DNA from: Beroe forskalii
Lineage: Eukaryota; Ctenophora; Nuda; Beroida; Beroidae
Length of the DNA stretch: 64,000 nt
Direction of reading: 5' to 3'
Assembly (NCBI GenBank): GCA_011033025.1
Contig: WFMF01000636.1
Span: forward strand, 20,329 to 84,328
The position numbers and the translations under genes were made by a program. Shown here one piece after another: positions 1 through 11,970 of the stretch. The stretch's first letter is position 1. Each line of letters begins with the position of its first letter. A model generated the notes under the pieces. That model was not told where the DNA came from. It made no database searches and was given only the letters and a program-made list of their open reading frames with translations.

Positions 1-929
1 ACTGGTTCTTTTGACATTGGTCAATGTGAGTTTAAGCTTGTGAGTTGAATGTAAACATAGCTTGTGGGATAATTATCTTTGTGAAAACATGCATACTATC
101 TGCAAGACTGATCCCTTCTGCATAGAAAATGATGAAAAATTTGAGTGGCTCAAAACATACATTGATTCCTTCCAAGCTATACAATCAATAATATTCACCA
201 GAGATAGCTCAAAAATAATGGACACACATGTTGCTGACTTTATTCATGGCCATAGTTTTAAAAATAAATCATTCTATTGGTTTTAATAAATTCATGCCAA
301 CGCATGGTCAAGTTTTGAGGGCATTGTTGCAGCAGTTGGAGCATGTGGAACTACCAGAACACTGGATCCAGTCTAGTTATAGAGACCCCACATCCTACCT
401 GGTTTCACTAGACAGGGCCGACTGCAGTCATCACAATCATATCTCTGTACTAGAGCTATGCTAATACAGAGACGTACTCACTGGAGTACTAAATATGATT
501 ACTGCTCGCATACCACCAAGGAACCATGTCGGCCAATGTTTCTGGAAGGGTATGGTCGGGCATATATGTCCTCCAATCCTGTGTGTTGGGGGCACTACGG
601 GGGCTTTAGTAAGCCTTCCGTCAACTATCTATCTATCTATCTATCTATGGTCAAGTCTGCTGTAAAATATAAATAACATTGTTTCATTAAATAACATTGT
701 TTCATTGTTTAAGGTTCCAAGACTTTACGTATTCAGTTTTGAAAGCAGACAAGGGCGTGGATATTCATTTATGTCTTGAATGTGGGCTAGGTTTTTTTTG
801 GTTTTTTTTTTGTGCTTCATCCCCCCCAAGCTTAAAAATCCGAAGATTTTGCCTGCTTTTATTTATACAGTTTAAAAAGCCTTCTTCAAGACAGTGAAAT
901 TGAACAAACTATTGTTAAAGACTCTGTTG

Positions 930-931
<2 letters not shown>
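1..931. other. Unassigned sequence with short open frames
   Basis: Several overlapping plus-strand frames of 60-80 codons occur (62-286, 228-464, 458-676, 697-897) but I recognise no family in any of them. The frames follow one another in different phases, which could be a decayed transposon or retrocopy. A short CTAT microsatellite sits at about 630-652. The stretch ends in a pure A run. No function is proposed. Confidence 0.3.

Positions 932-962
<31 letters not shown>
932..962 (+). repeat. Poly(A) tract, 31 A
   Basis: An uninterrupted A run ends the unassigned stretch at its left and lies 30 bases before the start of the dispersed repeat copy at 992. It could be the tail of a retroposed transcript covering 1-931, but I see no AATAAA at the expected distance. 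Confidence 0.6.
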
Positions 963-964
<2 letters not shown>

Positions 965-991
965 TGGCCCATGGCCAGTCAGTTACCCAAG

Positions 992-2396
992 CAGTCCATT
1001 CCAAAAAATAAAAAGAAGGCTTGCCCCCAGGAAAAGCATACTAATTCACGAATGAAAGACAAAGGGTCTTCACTTCCACACTCTAGTGATGAGGGTCTTG
1101 TTGACAAAAATGGATACAAAATGCATCTTAAAAATGCTCAAAATTTTGCGATTGTATCTTTAAAATAATATTCAACTTCAGGTCGCGATTTTGGACACTG
1201 CCCATCCACAAAACCTCATTTAATTAGCTGTGATCAGTAATGTGCCAGTTGAAGCATTACCCTTTTTCACAGACATATTCTACTTAAATAATTTAAATAA
1301 AAATAAAAATAATAGAGCCAAAAATATTCATCAGACTGCCGAGGCTTTGAAAACGAACTAATGTCGAACTGCTTGGGCCCCCCGACCAACCATGAACAAT
1401 TCTGGCAACTCCAAATTTCCTAAATGTAAATAAGATTCAATAAATTTTGATTTTGGTCTTTGAATTAACGTTTATTGCTCTTAGAGAAATTTATGTCGAA
1501 GGTTAAATTCATATTTGTTCTGAATTTTGTTAATATTAGTGCAACAAACAATAAAGCAATAAACATATTAAATAATGAAATGGCATATAAAAATAATAGG
1601 AGTTGCCACAGGTCAGGTACATTCCTACCAGAGATGGTAGGAACTGATCAAGTCCTGCCCTGATGAAAAGTAATTAACATAAAACAAAGTAATCATAAAA
1701 GAATAACTTGAGTAAAGTACATTTGAACTTTTGAATGATAAAAATAGTAGAAAATATACAGTAGTAAATTAATAAATAATTAAAAATGGTTAAAAATAAT
1801 AAGGTGCTGGTGAATTAATAGCAAACTACCTTAATTCATGAGTAAGTTAGTAGATTAAAAAAAATAGAAGTAAAACTGATAATTGGCTTATCCTAGATGT
1901 TGTTATAAACTGGGTTTATTTAACACAAATAAAGAATTAAGTTACCATAATTACAAACAGCTGTAAAAAAGTTAAAAAGCATATCATCTGATCAGATTAT
2001 CTGATTTACTGCATTATCTTTATCTATATTCTATTCCAGGGTTTCCTTTAGATTCAATAGCTTTTGGTTAAGAAAATGACTGATCTGAATTCCAAAATAT
2101 ACAAAAAATAGAAGTGAAAATGATGAAATATGAAATGATATTTGTCCATAAAATTTAATTCAGTAAAAGTTCAGTAAAAGTTCAGTTAAATATGTGGGTT
2201 ATTTTTTAAAAAATACAGTGGTGGAATAAAGGTTAATAATAAAAACATAAACAATAGCTATAAATTCGCTTGTCAGTGATGATAATGGGTTTTAATTTTA
2301 TATTTTAGTATATATGAAAAATTTGAATTTAAATTAGATATTGTAAACTAATATGACAGTGTTTTAGCAATAGACTGATTAAGTTTGATTAAGCTG
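992..2396. repeat. Dispersed repeat, copy A (1.4 kb)
   Basis: This segment matches 49375-50538 plus 57546-57800 almost base for base in the same orientation, including an identical 62-codon open frame (1475-1663 and 49858-50046) that I regard as chance. Copy B is split by a 7-kb insertion; copy A is uninterrupted and serves as the empty-site reference. In copy B the right edge lies about 45 bases from the LINE reverse-transcriptase stop codon. The repeat may therefore be the LINE 3' untranslated region, and copy A a 5'-truncated insertion on the minus strand. Confidence 0.85.
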
Positions 2397-2397
2397 A

Positions 2398-2825
2398 GAA
2401 TGGGGCCCTCCGGGGAATGGGGCCCTCCGGAGAAGTGACACATCGGTATGTGAGACAGTAATTCTAAAAAGTGGTGACAACGACACTTAGGATCGCTGAC
2501 GAAGTGACGTAGCGGAATGCAGGCTGACGTAAAGTGGTGTCAACGAAACCTTTATAAGTGGCTGCACAGTGCAATAGTCTCACTTCCGTTTGGTGTCACA
2601 GGAAGAAAGTAAGTAAAAGTAAGTATAAAAAATAAAAAGTGTGTAAAAGTAAATGGTCCGTAAATAAGGACCCTCCGGAGAATGGGCCCTCTGGAGAATG
2701 GGCCTCCGGAGAATGGGCCCTCCGGAGAATGGGGCCCTCCGGAGAATGGGGCCCTCCAGAGAATGGGGCCCTCCGGAGAATGGACCCTCCGGAGAATGGG
2801 GCCCTCCGGAGAATGGGGCCCTCAG
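2398..2825. repeat. GGGGCCCTCCGGAGAAT minisatellite
   Basis: Two blocks (about 2398-2430 and 2668-2825) consist of a 16-17 base unit with core GGGCCCTCCGGAGAATG, about ten units in the second block. The unit keeps frames open on both strands, so the open frames here are not evidence of protein. Confidence 0.9.
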
Positions 2826-2943
2826 AAGTGATACATCGGTATGTGAGACAGTAATTCTAAAAAGTGGTGTCAACGACACGTAGGATCGCTGACGAAGTGA
2901 CGTAGCGGAATGCAGGCTGACGTGAAGTGGTGTCAACGAAACC
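2431..2943. repeat. 120-bp direct duplication flanking the minisatellite
   Basis: The sequence 2431-2550 recurs at 2824-2943 with few differences. Each copy directly follows a block of the GGGGCCCTCC minisatellite, so minisatellite plus flank form a compound unit of about 393 bases. Confidence 0.85.
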
Positions 2944-3079
2944 TGGAGCAGGTTACAGTTCTCTTGGAGGATCCCTCGGGGGGAAGGTAAACAATGGTCT
3001 CTCCAGTCCGGGACATGGATATGCGCCACAAACACTCTAGTATCTGATGGGGAAAGGGATCTAGGGTAAACTTAATAAC

Positions 3080-3265
3080 TTCTCACGAGGTATATATATT
3101 TCATATCGCACGCGCATGCGCGTGCGATATGAAAATATATCCCTCGAGGGCGCTAGCCCGAGTGGGATATATATCGTATAGCACGCAGGGCTCGAAGAGC
3201 CCGAGTGCTATACGAAATTCAGCCCATGAGGCGAGGAGTATATGGTATATATCCACTCGCGTGAG
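3080..3265. repeat. Cluster of near-perfect hairpins
   Basis: Consecutive palindromes occur: one centred near 3116 (arms TTCATATCGCACGCG), one near 3150 (arms ATATATCCC / GGGATATAT with a CTCGAGGGC core) and one near 3197 (arms CGTATAGCAC / GTGCTATACG with a GGGCTCGAAGAGCCC core). The loops share CGAG/GCCC-rich sequence, as does the short palindromic stretch at 3478-3504 (CCCGAGGGCCCGAAGGGCCC). Confidence 0.8.
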
Positions 3266-4429
3266 CTTTTTGGGAGAATGGCATATCTAAGATGAAAAAA
3301 GTTGAATGTTCAAGTAAATCCTCGAAGATTTGAACACACACGAAGGTTTTGCCACAATAATATTGAGTTTTTCTTGAATTAACAAAAATTTAAGTTTTTT
3401 ACAAATGCAATTCAAACACTATTAAGCATCGTAAGCATTAGATCTAAGGGTTGGCAAAGCCTATGTATGGGTTGTGAGCCCGAGGGCCCGAAGGGCCCGA
3501 GGGCAAAAATTTTTAAAGGCGAATCGAGTCAAAACATGGATCAATCTCAAAGGTCTTGCAATCGAAAGATTATTGGCTTAAATTGTGGTGAGATGCTGTG
3601 AATGAAACACTAGCAATAGTGGAAAAACAAATAATAATTGGAAAAACAAACAAAGGAGAAAATTAATTAATCTTGGTAGCATGTCACTTTTTGAAACGCA
3701 TCAATCACAACAGAACTTGAAAAGATATACAAAAGATGAAAGGAAATGGAATAAATGAGCGTATTTACATTTGGTGAAACTCTGTTTTTGCAGCACTGTT
3801 AAATATAGGCCAATGAGAATGACGTAATTACTATGGTTGTATATGGTATGCCAATGACTTAAAGTGCCTATTTCTCATGGGACAGTAATCGCACAATGTA
3901 CCAGACCGGTAATTAGGCGGCATTTCTTTAACATCCGTGTGTGAGCTCGAGCCCCGAGGGTTCCATTCGTGAGAAAATGTAATGCACCATTGTTACTTAT
4001 GACAATGACGTATTGCTCTCACTCACCTCTTGCTATTTCTGAAGAATGTGTTACCTTGACAACATGGCAATGAAATTAATGATCAACGCAAATGCAGATT
4101 CCAGTTTTTATTTCATGATATTGTATTTCATTCTCTCGCGTTTGATTTTGTCTCTTTTTATTTCTCTTTCTCGAAATGATTGCTTTTACAGAATTTGAAC
4201 TGCTGCTATCACTGCTTTCACTGCAGTTCACTGAACTTTTCTCTGCAATTTGATTCGACTTTCGTCTACTGTTGAGTGTTGGCCACATATTTTGCTGAAT
4301 GTTTACTAATTATCGATACCTATGTTGTTTTGCTGTTAATTTTATCCACTTCTATTTCGAAGTTGAGCTACTTCTCATCATAATTTCATAATTCAGTACG
4401 CTGCTGGACAATGATGAACAGCAATTTAA
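3266..4429. other. Non-coding stretch, no gene seen
   Basis: AT-rich sequence without recognisable coding. Short CGAG/GCCC-rich palindromes occur near 3480-3504 and 3950-3962. Confidence 0.5.
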
Positions 4430-7400
4430 CCCATTAGTGCCCAACGTAGCCTAAAAGCAACAGTTACGTTTTGAGTAATTGTGGCTTCTCTGAATGAGAT
4501 ATTAATTTCGTTTTTTCAACAACACCAGCTCTATTAAATTTCACACACTTCCTGATCTCGAAATATATCTTTTTGGCATCAGGCAACCAGTTAATTGACC
4601 AATTAATTTGACCATTTATTTTTTTTTGATAGGATTTTCTACCACCTTCAGTAATTGGGTTAATTGAGGTAGCTAAACCAGATTTTGATTTTATTGCTGC
4701 ATACACCTAAATGGTCATTGGACGTGGCATTCAGATGGTCAAAGAATGAACTCATTAGTCCAAACCAGTCAGGAGATATAAGCATTCAAAGTTCCGATTG
4801 CCTTTAGGCAACACTGGGGCTGTTGCCCAAAAGCAACAGTTCTAAATGGGCTAGAAACCTCAGAATCATGTTTTATCTGACCGTTTTGCATCGTCTGATT
4901 GCTTTATAATTGAGCCAAATTGCAAATTCACTAAGCAGAAGAACGTTATATGCAACATTTGCTAAGTGTTGCTCTTGGGCAACACTGGGAGAAGCTGAAA
5001 ATTTGCCCAAAATAGCGAAATTAACGGCTTTTAACAAAAGGCTGATACTATGTAATAGAAATCTGTATGCTGCACGTTCAGAAAGGCTAAAATATATAAA
5101 AATTGTTGCTTTGTTGCCTCTGGGCAACACCAGGACACCATTATATTGTGAGGCATGGCCTACCACACGCACGCCAATTTAAATAAACATATTGTTCTTT
5201 CTGATATAAATGTTTAAATTGTTCGTTCAGCAATGTTAAAATAAACTATATCTGTTGCCTCTGGGCAACACTGGGATACACTTGTATTTTTGGGTCGTTC
5301 AGAACTTGACCAGAGTCCTTAATTTTCAACGGAACCAACATTAATTAAAAAACATTATAAAAATATATTTAATTATGATTGGCATGTACTGTAATGGTAT
5401 TTTGCTATTGGTGTTAAAAAAGGTCTGTGCACAATAGGCAAGTAAAATTAAAGCTCCCTATAGATGGTGCAATACTCTTCTTAGCCCTGAACGTACAGAT
5501 TATGAGTAGTAACAGTGTGGAGTTTTTCGACTGGATCAGGTGAGAGATCAGCAATAGCAGAAAACTGACAAAATACCATCAAGTGGGTTCCACCTGCATT
5601 TGCATGTCCTGTAAGAGTCTATAAACAACCTTCACTCATTTCTACATTACGTCTATTCAGCTTTCACTTTTCAGACTTCAGGGACATTGCATACCTAATC
5701 ACAAATTACTGAAATGACGAAAGTCTCCTTATAAAATGCCTAACTGTGGCCATGTTGAGCCTATCTGTGTCTGTAAACATCCAGTTGCAACTTTCAAGGG
5801 GCAATCCATAACCCAAGCACACAACGGAAACTTAGTGATAAGTGTCTAGCAAATAGCTGTATATATGCAGCTATTTACCCAATTGTTTTCAAGTTGAATT
5901 TTAGAAATGATTTCAACTTCTGGAATCATCAGGAGTTGTTTACAGTAGTAGAAGGCTTGAAGTTCAAGCAGCAATGATTTTTCTTTGATTTTCATTCAAC
6001 TCTGTTCACAGTGAAGCATCAAAATGACCAAATTTTCAAGTTTCAGAAAAAAATAAAATTTTTTAGGAGTTTGTTTGTTAAAATAAGCCAAAAGTGGGAG
6101 AGCCTCCAATATTCCTTCCAATTCAGGATATACTTGATGCCTTCAATAGCAAGCGCAGTATGGCTACTTTTTTGTGAATGCCTCCTGAAGAAAGGGTCCA
6201 AATAGTGTCATATATGACACTTTTTGCAATTTCAATGACACCATCATTTAAGTGCCACTTTTCAATAAAATCTATTTGTGTCTCTGAAAACTTATCAGTT
6301 GTCCACAAGAGCCCTGAGACGATTGGAAACTTCCATAGAGGCATTCATGCTAATGTTATTGAGATATCGGCCAATTTTCATGAAGACCTCTGAAAATTTG
6401 GTATTTTACCTGAAAAAAGCTTAAATTTAATTGGTAAAATTGCTAGGAGAGCCTCTGAATATTATTTAACGTTTTCTACGAAACAGCAGCTTTGAAATAG
6501 AACCAAACTTATAAAGACTGTGCAAAGCTGGGCTGAGATATAGCTAGATTGATATGGCAAATTTTCTGAAGGCTCAAATCACTTTTTCTTATCAGGAAGG
6601 CTAAGAAAATTGTTTAGATTCTGTAATGAATCCCAAATCAAAACCTAGGATGTTACAAATAATATTCAACAATTATCACCTGAAAAAGTCTTATAACGAG
6701 ACATTTAAGTCAATTTGTTTCAAAAAAAGTGTCATATTTGACACTTTTTGTAAAAAATCAACCTGCTGTTGGATCAATAATAGCTGTAAGCATCGAAAAA
6801 TGATTACAATAACATACAAAGTTGGTTAACTATTCATTGGAACCATGCTGGATGGCTGTCAGTTTGTTTTTATAGTTGTTATTCGAAGAATTAAAAGAAA
6901 ATGATCGTAGTTCACTATATATTTTGCCTTATAATAGATATGATTTAAATTGGAATGAGCTTAAAATTGCCCAGTATGTAAGTTTATTCAGTACTGAACC
7001 TTATTCAACAAAATTTTACACGCCTAGATGAAAATAAATAGCAAAATGACTCTATTTAACAGTTTGCACAAAAGTGTCATATATGACACTATTTAGAAAC
7101 ATATGATACTCATGAAGGATCACACTGGACAACTCGGCACTGCTTTAAGACGGGTTCCAAATGATTGGTCATACTCTTATCTATGCAAGGAAGGTGCAAT
7201 ATACTTATCCAGAGGAAATGGGTTCCGATTTTCAGCAAAATAGGAAATCTGTAAATAGCTGCATATATGACACTATTCTAACAAAAGCGGGAATTATTCT
7301 TAATGTAAGTATCTTCCAAGCATCAATTAGTCTTTAATTTCAAGGCATAATGGATAGTATCAATTTTAAATCATTTTGGTAGGCTCTCCTACAATCACAT

Positions 7401-8935
7401 AAATTTCTTGACCACATAAAATATGGAAAAATCAATTTATGCCAACCTTGATGATGAAAAATCAATTTTAGAAAATTCTTAACAGCTTGAAGCTTCAGCT
7501 TTGTTTAAACATTCCCTAGATTAATGACAATTAATATTAAACAAATTTCGCAGACACAATCACATAAAACAGACATTAGGACAATTTAACATGGAATCAC
7601 TTTTTCAAATTTTTACTAGTGATAGGGCGTATAAAACCATCTATAATTCACTATCGATTGTCGGTAGACTGAAGCGGTTTTTGCTACTTGTAGATAAATG
7701 GCTACTTTTGTGAAAAGGATAATCATTTTTATTACATCTCTGCTGCATCTTAGTATTGTGGCATAGTTTCAAAAAGATGTCATATATGCCACTATTTGGC
7801 CAAATAGCTGCATATATGCAGCTATTCGACAGCTATCATTAACGAATATTCATTATTCACCTGTGTATAATTACTATTGGCTATACAGTATACCTACGAG
7901 GTGCCTATAAATCCACGATCCTTTTCACAATCATCTAACCATTCTTTTAAGGAAAATGTAAACTCTGAAGGTCAGTCAGAGCCATTTTGCAAGCTCGGAG
8001 TTATGTAAATAGAGTGCGCTTCAATGCTTCAATGGGGTAACGGTCATGTCAAGGCAGAAATCAGAAATGTGGCGTATCCAGCAACTCATGCAGTAAGGGA
8101 CATAATTCTATGTTAACTAAAGTCCATTTGAATAATAATAATTATTACGATCCAGTTTTCTAATAGACCCCAATGGCCTTATCTATGAAGATTATCTGTC
8201 TTTTCAATCTACAGCCAGGGGTCAGTGCAAAGAAGGTCCTGCCAATGCATAAAATTCCAACATGCAGTTTTATAGAAATGTATTTTGGAGCAAAATTTAT
8301 CATGTTGAATCCTGGTGTTGCCTAGAAGCAACAATAATCTTTGAAATTTTATGCCAGACTTCACATCTATAGAAGTATAGACATCTAACACACCAAATAA
8401 GGCAAGAAAATAACCATTCTCGTAGTTGGTAGTTGAAAAATATTGTCGCATGATGCTATGTAAAATCCAGGCATAGTGTTGCCTAAAAGCAACAGCATTT
8501 ATGGAAATCATCCCATATTTAATGATTATATATGTTTAAAGGCATATTGTTTCCGTCCACACGTGATATGAATGTCCAAGAACGTGAAATAAATAGTTAA
8601 ATGTCATTCTCCCCAGTGTTGCCTGTGGGCAACAGTACGTTTTTTGAGGCTTTGGGTTCCCGTGAGTATTGCATATGATTTCCATTTCCATCTGTGGCTA
8701 CTTGCTCAGTAGAATAAACCATAAATTCACTTTTAGATACCAAATATTGAGAGATAAAGTAATGTTTCCCCAAGGCAACAGCCCAGTGTTGCCCGAAAGC
8801 AACAGGTTCATAACTCGAAAACTACTGAAGTACCAGTATTGGGATTTTAAACTTAGTCATTGTGGCCCAGTGTGGTTCGGAAAATAAACATGTTATATAA
8901 AATACTCTGCCAGTTTTTCCTTGGGCACTAATGGG
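4430..8935. mobile_element. 4.5-kb non-autonomous element with TTAA target duplication
   Basis: The ends are inverted copies of CCCATTAGTGCCCAA, each flanked by TTAA (4426-4429 and 8936-8939). This is the arrangement of piggyBac-type elements (TTAA target, CCC terminus). No transposase frame is visible. Subterminal zones hold repeated hairpins of the type GTTGCCTnnGGGCAACACTG: on the left near 4448, 4800-4842, 4967, 5110 and 5250; on the right, inverted, near 8318, 8476, 8613 and 8772. The centre holds palindromes of the form GTGTCATATATGACAC (near 6207, 6730, 7075) and AGCTGCATATATGCAGCT (near 5860, 7805). The piggyBac assignment rests only on the termini and target. Confidence 0.8.
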
Positions 8936-8939
8936 TTAA

Positions 8940-9789
8940 GTCTTTTGACTTTTAACTTCCCATGGCCTCGATGTTTTTGTCGATGATCAACTCCACAAAA
9001 ATCCTATTTTTTGTCAGTTTTTTGCCTCATGTTCGTGATTTTGCTGCTAAATTTGTTTATCTGGACACTTTCAATGATCTGAGCCAGTTTAGCACCTAAA
9101 ATATTTTCTTCCAAGAGGCGGGCTATATTGCGCCCGGCGTAGAACTGCTCTCGCGGGCCGGGCTATATCCGGTGGGTATATCAAATTTAGCGTGCAGATA
9201 TTTTACCGGGCTATGCGCGCCCGCTACCTAAAATGTCTTCAAAAAGCGCATGCGAGTGGATATAACAAGGGATTGAGGTCCAATGTTTATACACCTATAC
9301 ACCTTCTCAATCAATTCCAAATCGGAAATGAGTTGAAGATAGCCATGGGAAATAAAACTATTTCAGAGTTCACTCCGAAATCACTTAACAATTAATAACA
9401 TCACTTTTCTCTAACTCTGACTTCAGTTTACCCGGCACAAATCTATACCAACTGATACCGGCGGTTTACTCTGATATCAAATGTGATTTCTTCTAAAAAT
9501 AAGTGAAGTAAGAAGTCATATAACTTTCACGTTTTATCTCGAATCTCATGTGACAGGCCGATGGTTTTTTATTTCAATACATACATACGTGAACTGAAAA
9601 CGGATTCAATTTTATTTTTGACATTTTCTTGCGTTCTTGTATAGTGCCTACCTAACTTGTGAATTTGTGCAGTTTCTCCAGTTTCTCAATTCAGACAACC
9701 GTTCCAAAATAATAAAATAATAGTACATGCCAAAGTTTATCAATTCATTTTTCAAAAAGATTGTTCATGTGACATTAACGTATTGCCAT
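8940..9789. other. Non-coding stretch with GC-rich hairpin patch
   Basis: A GC-rich, partly palindromic patch (9115-9215) contains GGGCTATAT and GCCCGG in both orientations. The rest shows nothing recognisable. Confidence 0.45.
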
Positions 9790-9794
9790 TAGTT

Positions 9795-9955
9795 TTATGG
9801 GCATTAGAGTGGCACAGGATCTGCATTAGACTGGCACAAGGCCCGCGCTAAACCTGCACAAAACTGGCGCCAAACCTGCATTAGACCTGCACTAGACTGG
9901 CACAAGACCTGCATTAAACCGGCGTTAGACCTGCATTAGACTGGCACCCGGACAA
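9795..9955. repeat. Degenerate minisatellite, unit about 15-17 bases
   Basis: Repeated words GCATTAGACTGGCAC and AGACCTGCA alternate for about 160 bases just upstream of the DUF3445 coding exon, inside what is probably an intron or 5' leader of that gene. Confidence 0.7.
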
Positions 9956-10008
9956 AGTGGCAAACGGATCTATGCCCAGTTTTATAATGATGCCTAACTT
10001 ATTTCAGG

Positions 10009-11274
10009 ATGGTTATCAACGCAGAAGAAATAGAATATTCGTTTTCCTGGGACACGTTTGAGGATGGAAAACCATACCTTGGTCCAATGAAACAGGAGAT
10101 TCCCGGCAAGGTTAAAATGCTAACCCAAGCTCTTGACATCCGAAACTGGATCAAAATCGACAAAGCGTACGCCTCCCACCAACGACTAAAGGAGATACTC
10201 CTAGAACGGGGCTACCGAGACAAGGTGTTCGTGACGAACACTGGCCCTACCACGGAACTAGCTAAGCAGGAACTCCTGGAACTCCTGGTGGACCACCTGA
10301 CAGTGCATTATCCGGATAAGTTCGAGCGGAGACCCGGGGGAAGGGTGTACAACAGGATGTTAGGGGAGGAGTTGACAGTCTCAGATAGTGATTGGGTCCT
10401 GGAGACGATCCAGGAAAATGAGGGAGATGAGGTGGGAAATGGGGAGGGAAGTGGAGGAGAGATGGAAAAGGAAGGAGAGGAAACGCAGGGGAATAGGGAG
10501 AAAAAGAAGAGCTATTCGGAGGGTTTCAGTGACCAGGACGACCCACTGATGAAGTGTGCCCGGCTGACCCAGGAAGACTGGGTGATCATGGAGTTCGATG
10601 AGAAGTTGGACGAATACATCTTAACAGCCGGGGCTGTCTTCTTCAGTCAGAGCAACGGTTGGTGGAGTCTGAGGGAGAAATGGAACAACCCCCTCACCAA
10701 GATACACACTCCAGTTCTGTCTTATCAGAATCATCTTCGGAGGAATGTGGGAGGGTTTTTCAAGAGTTTGAAGACGGGTAAACCCATGATGCGGGGTAAT
10801 TGGGGGATTAAAAACGACCTGGCTGGACCATTGGATCTGTTTAAATCCATGACAGAAGGAGCGATGGGAAGGTTTAGTGATACTAACACGTACAATTCAA
10901 TCGAGGAGGTGGGAGAAAAGTTGGTAAATCGAACAGAATTCCAGACTTTACGACGCTTGCCCAAGAGCAAAGCAGTCGTCTTCAGCATTCGGACTTACCA
11001 GTTCCAGTTGAAGGACTACAAAACCTTCCCCCGGGAAGACACAGAGGACCTTATCAGAGCGATAGAGACCCTGCACGAGGATAAGGTGGATGAGATGGGG
11101 GTGGGGATCTGGGGGGAGGCTGTGTTACGGTATCTGAGGACCTGTGTGTTGGGGGAGGGCAGTGAGGGGTCAAGGTACAGCCGGCACGTGCTGCCCACTC
11201 TGACAATAGCACTTGCTGTACTCACTGTTGTGGTGGGGGTCTTCATCTTCAGGACCCGCAACAAGATATCGTAA
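10009..11274 (+). CDS. DUF3445 / heme-dependent oxidative N-demethylase-like protein with C-terminal membrane anchor
   Basis: The 421-residue frame matches the DUF3445 (HDOD) family, whose characterised bacterial member is a heme-dependent amine monooxygenase subunit. Seen here: an N-terminal block ending in NWIKID (about residue 47), EDWVIM (about 194), the HTPVLSYQ...GGFF...RGNW core (about 237-268) and the late FSIRTYQFQLKDY block (about 329) followed by an alternating helix ending in LRYL. An acidic low-complexity insert lies near 140-170. Residues about 393-415 form one hydrophobic helix followed by RTRNKIS, so a tail-anchored protein is likely. The ATG follows a 3' splice site (TTATTTCAG, ending 10007), so a 5' leader exon is probable and an upstream coding exon possible. 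The coding sequence is otherwise intronless. It may sit in a downstream TSC2 intron, on the opposite strand. Catalysis is inferred only from the family. Confidence 0.85.
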   Translation: MVINAEEIEYSFSWDTFEDGKPYLGPMKQEIPGKVKMLTQALDIRNWIKIDKAYASHQRLKEILLERGYRDKVFVTNTGPTTELAKQELLELLVDHLTVHYPDKFERRPGGRVYNRMLGEELTVSDSDWVLETIQENEGDEVGNGEGSGGEMEKEGEETQGNREKKKSYSEGFSDQDDPLMKCARLTQEDWVIMEFDEKLDEYILTAGAVFFSQSNGWWSLREKWNNPLTKIHTPVLSYQNHLRRNVGGFFKSLKTGKPMMRGNWGIKNDLAGPLDLFKSMTEGAMGRFSDTNTYNSIEEVGEKLVNRTEFQTLRRLPKSKAVVFSIRTYQFQLKDYKTFPREDTEDLIRAIETLHEDKVDEMGVGIWGEAVLRYLRTCVLGEGSEGSRYSRHVLPTLTIALAVLTVVVGVFIFRTRNKIS

Positions 11275-11886
11275 ACTTTGATGATCGAGTTTTTAAAGTA
11301 TTGGTAATTTTCTTTTGCAGTTGTGGCCGATGCTATATATTTGTGTGTACAGTAATACAGTAACGTATGAATAAGTAATTTGAATATAACCTGACCTTGT
11401 ATCTTATTTTGGCGGTATACTGGAAATGGGGCTCGAAATTGGAGGAGTAGAAGCCAGTAGCGAGTCTGATGAGTCCCTCGAACATGAAGAGAGCATGGGA
11501 GCTGGGGGTCCGGGAAACCTGGTCAAATAATACGTTAATAAGGGAACGACTACATAATATTACACTATCATTTTTTGGCCGATTTTACCTTCCCCATCGT
11601 AATCAAGGTTACAGTAGTTGTGTTTATTGCAATGTGACCATTTCAAAAACCCCTCCCTTCCTTGAGGTGTTTACATAACTTGTTAATGTTCTGTATTGAA
11701 GCATGCTTAAAATGAATGAATGAATGAATGACCACCCAAACAATTTCAACGATTAATCGTTGAGAAATTTAGCCTGATCTGGCTTCATTTTTTACAATCA
11801 CAAGCTGAGTCAATACTCGATAGTTGCGAGTAGCGTGAGGGGGCTGAGTAAGATCAATTGAATAAGAACAATGTCATGTCCCCTAC
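11275..11886. other. Intergenic or intronic, no gene seen
   Basis: 3' flank of the DUF3445 gene; a short GAAT microsatellite lies near 11713-11730. Nothing else recognised. Confidence 0.4.
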
Positions 11887-11970
11887 CTTGTGTAGGAAGA
11901 GGTTGATGAGCTCGTCACAGATCAGAATGCTCTCATTCTCATCACGTTGCTGCACTACCACCGAGATAAC
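11887..11970 (-). CDS. TSC2: Probable TSC2 exon downstream of the duplicated exons
   Basis: An 84-base minus-strand frame is bounded by AACCAG before 11970 and GTAGGG after 11887. It encodes 28 residues beginning VISVVVQQRDENES and ending LINLFLHK. The spacing and helical pattern resemble the tuberin segment after the repeat encoded by exon 11 (the hydrophobic stretch followed by a leucine-rich helix). It is on the right strand and keeps phase 0. One intervening exon expected from the human protein was not found. Later exons, including the RapGAP domain, are not seen in the window. Confidence 0.55.

Noticed and set aside
1475-1663. 62-codon frame identical to one at 49858-50046
   Set aside because: Identity comes from the dispersed repeat as a whole; the surrounding non-coding bases are equally conserved.
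2580-3035. 151-codon minus-strand frame with GGPHSPEGP repeats
   Set aside because: Product of the GGGGCCCTCCGGAGAAT minisatellite.
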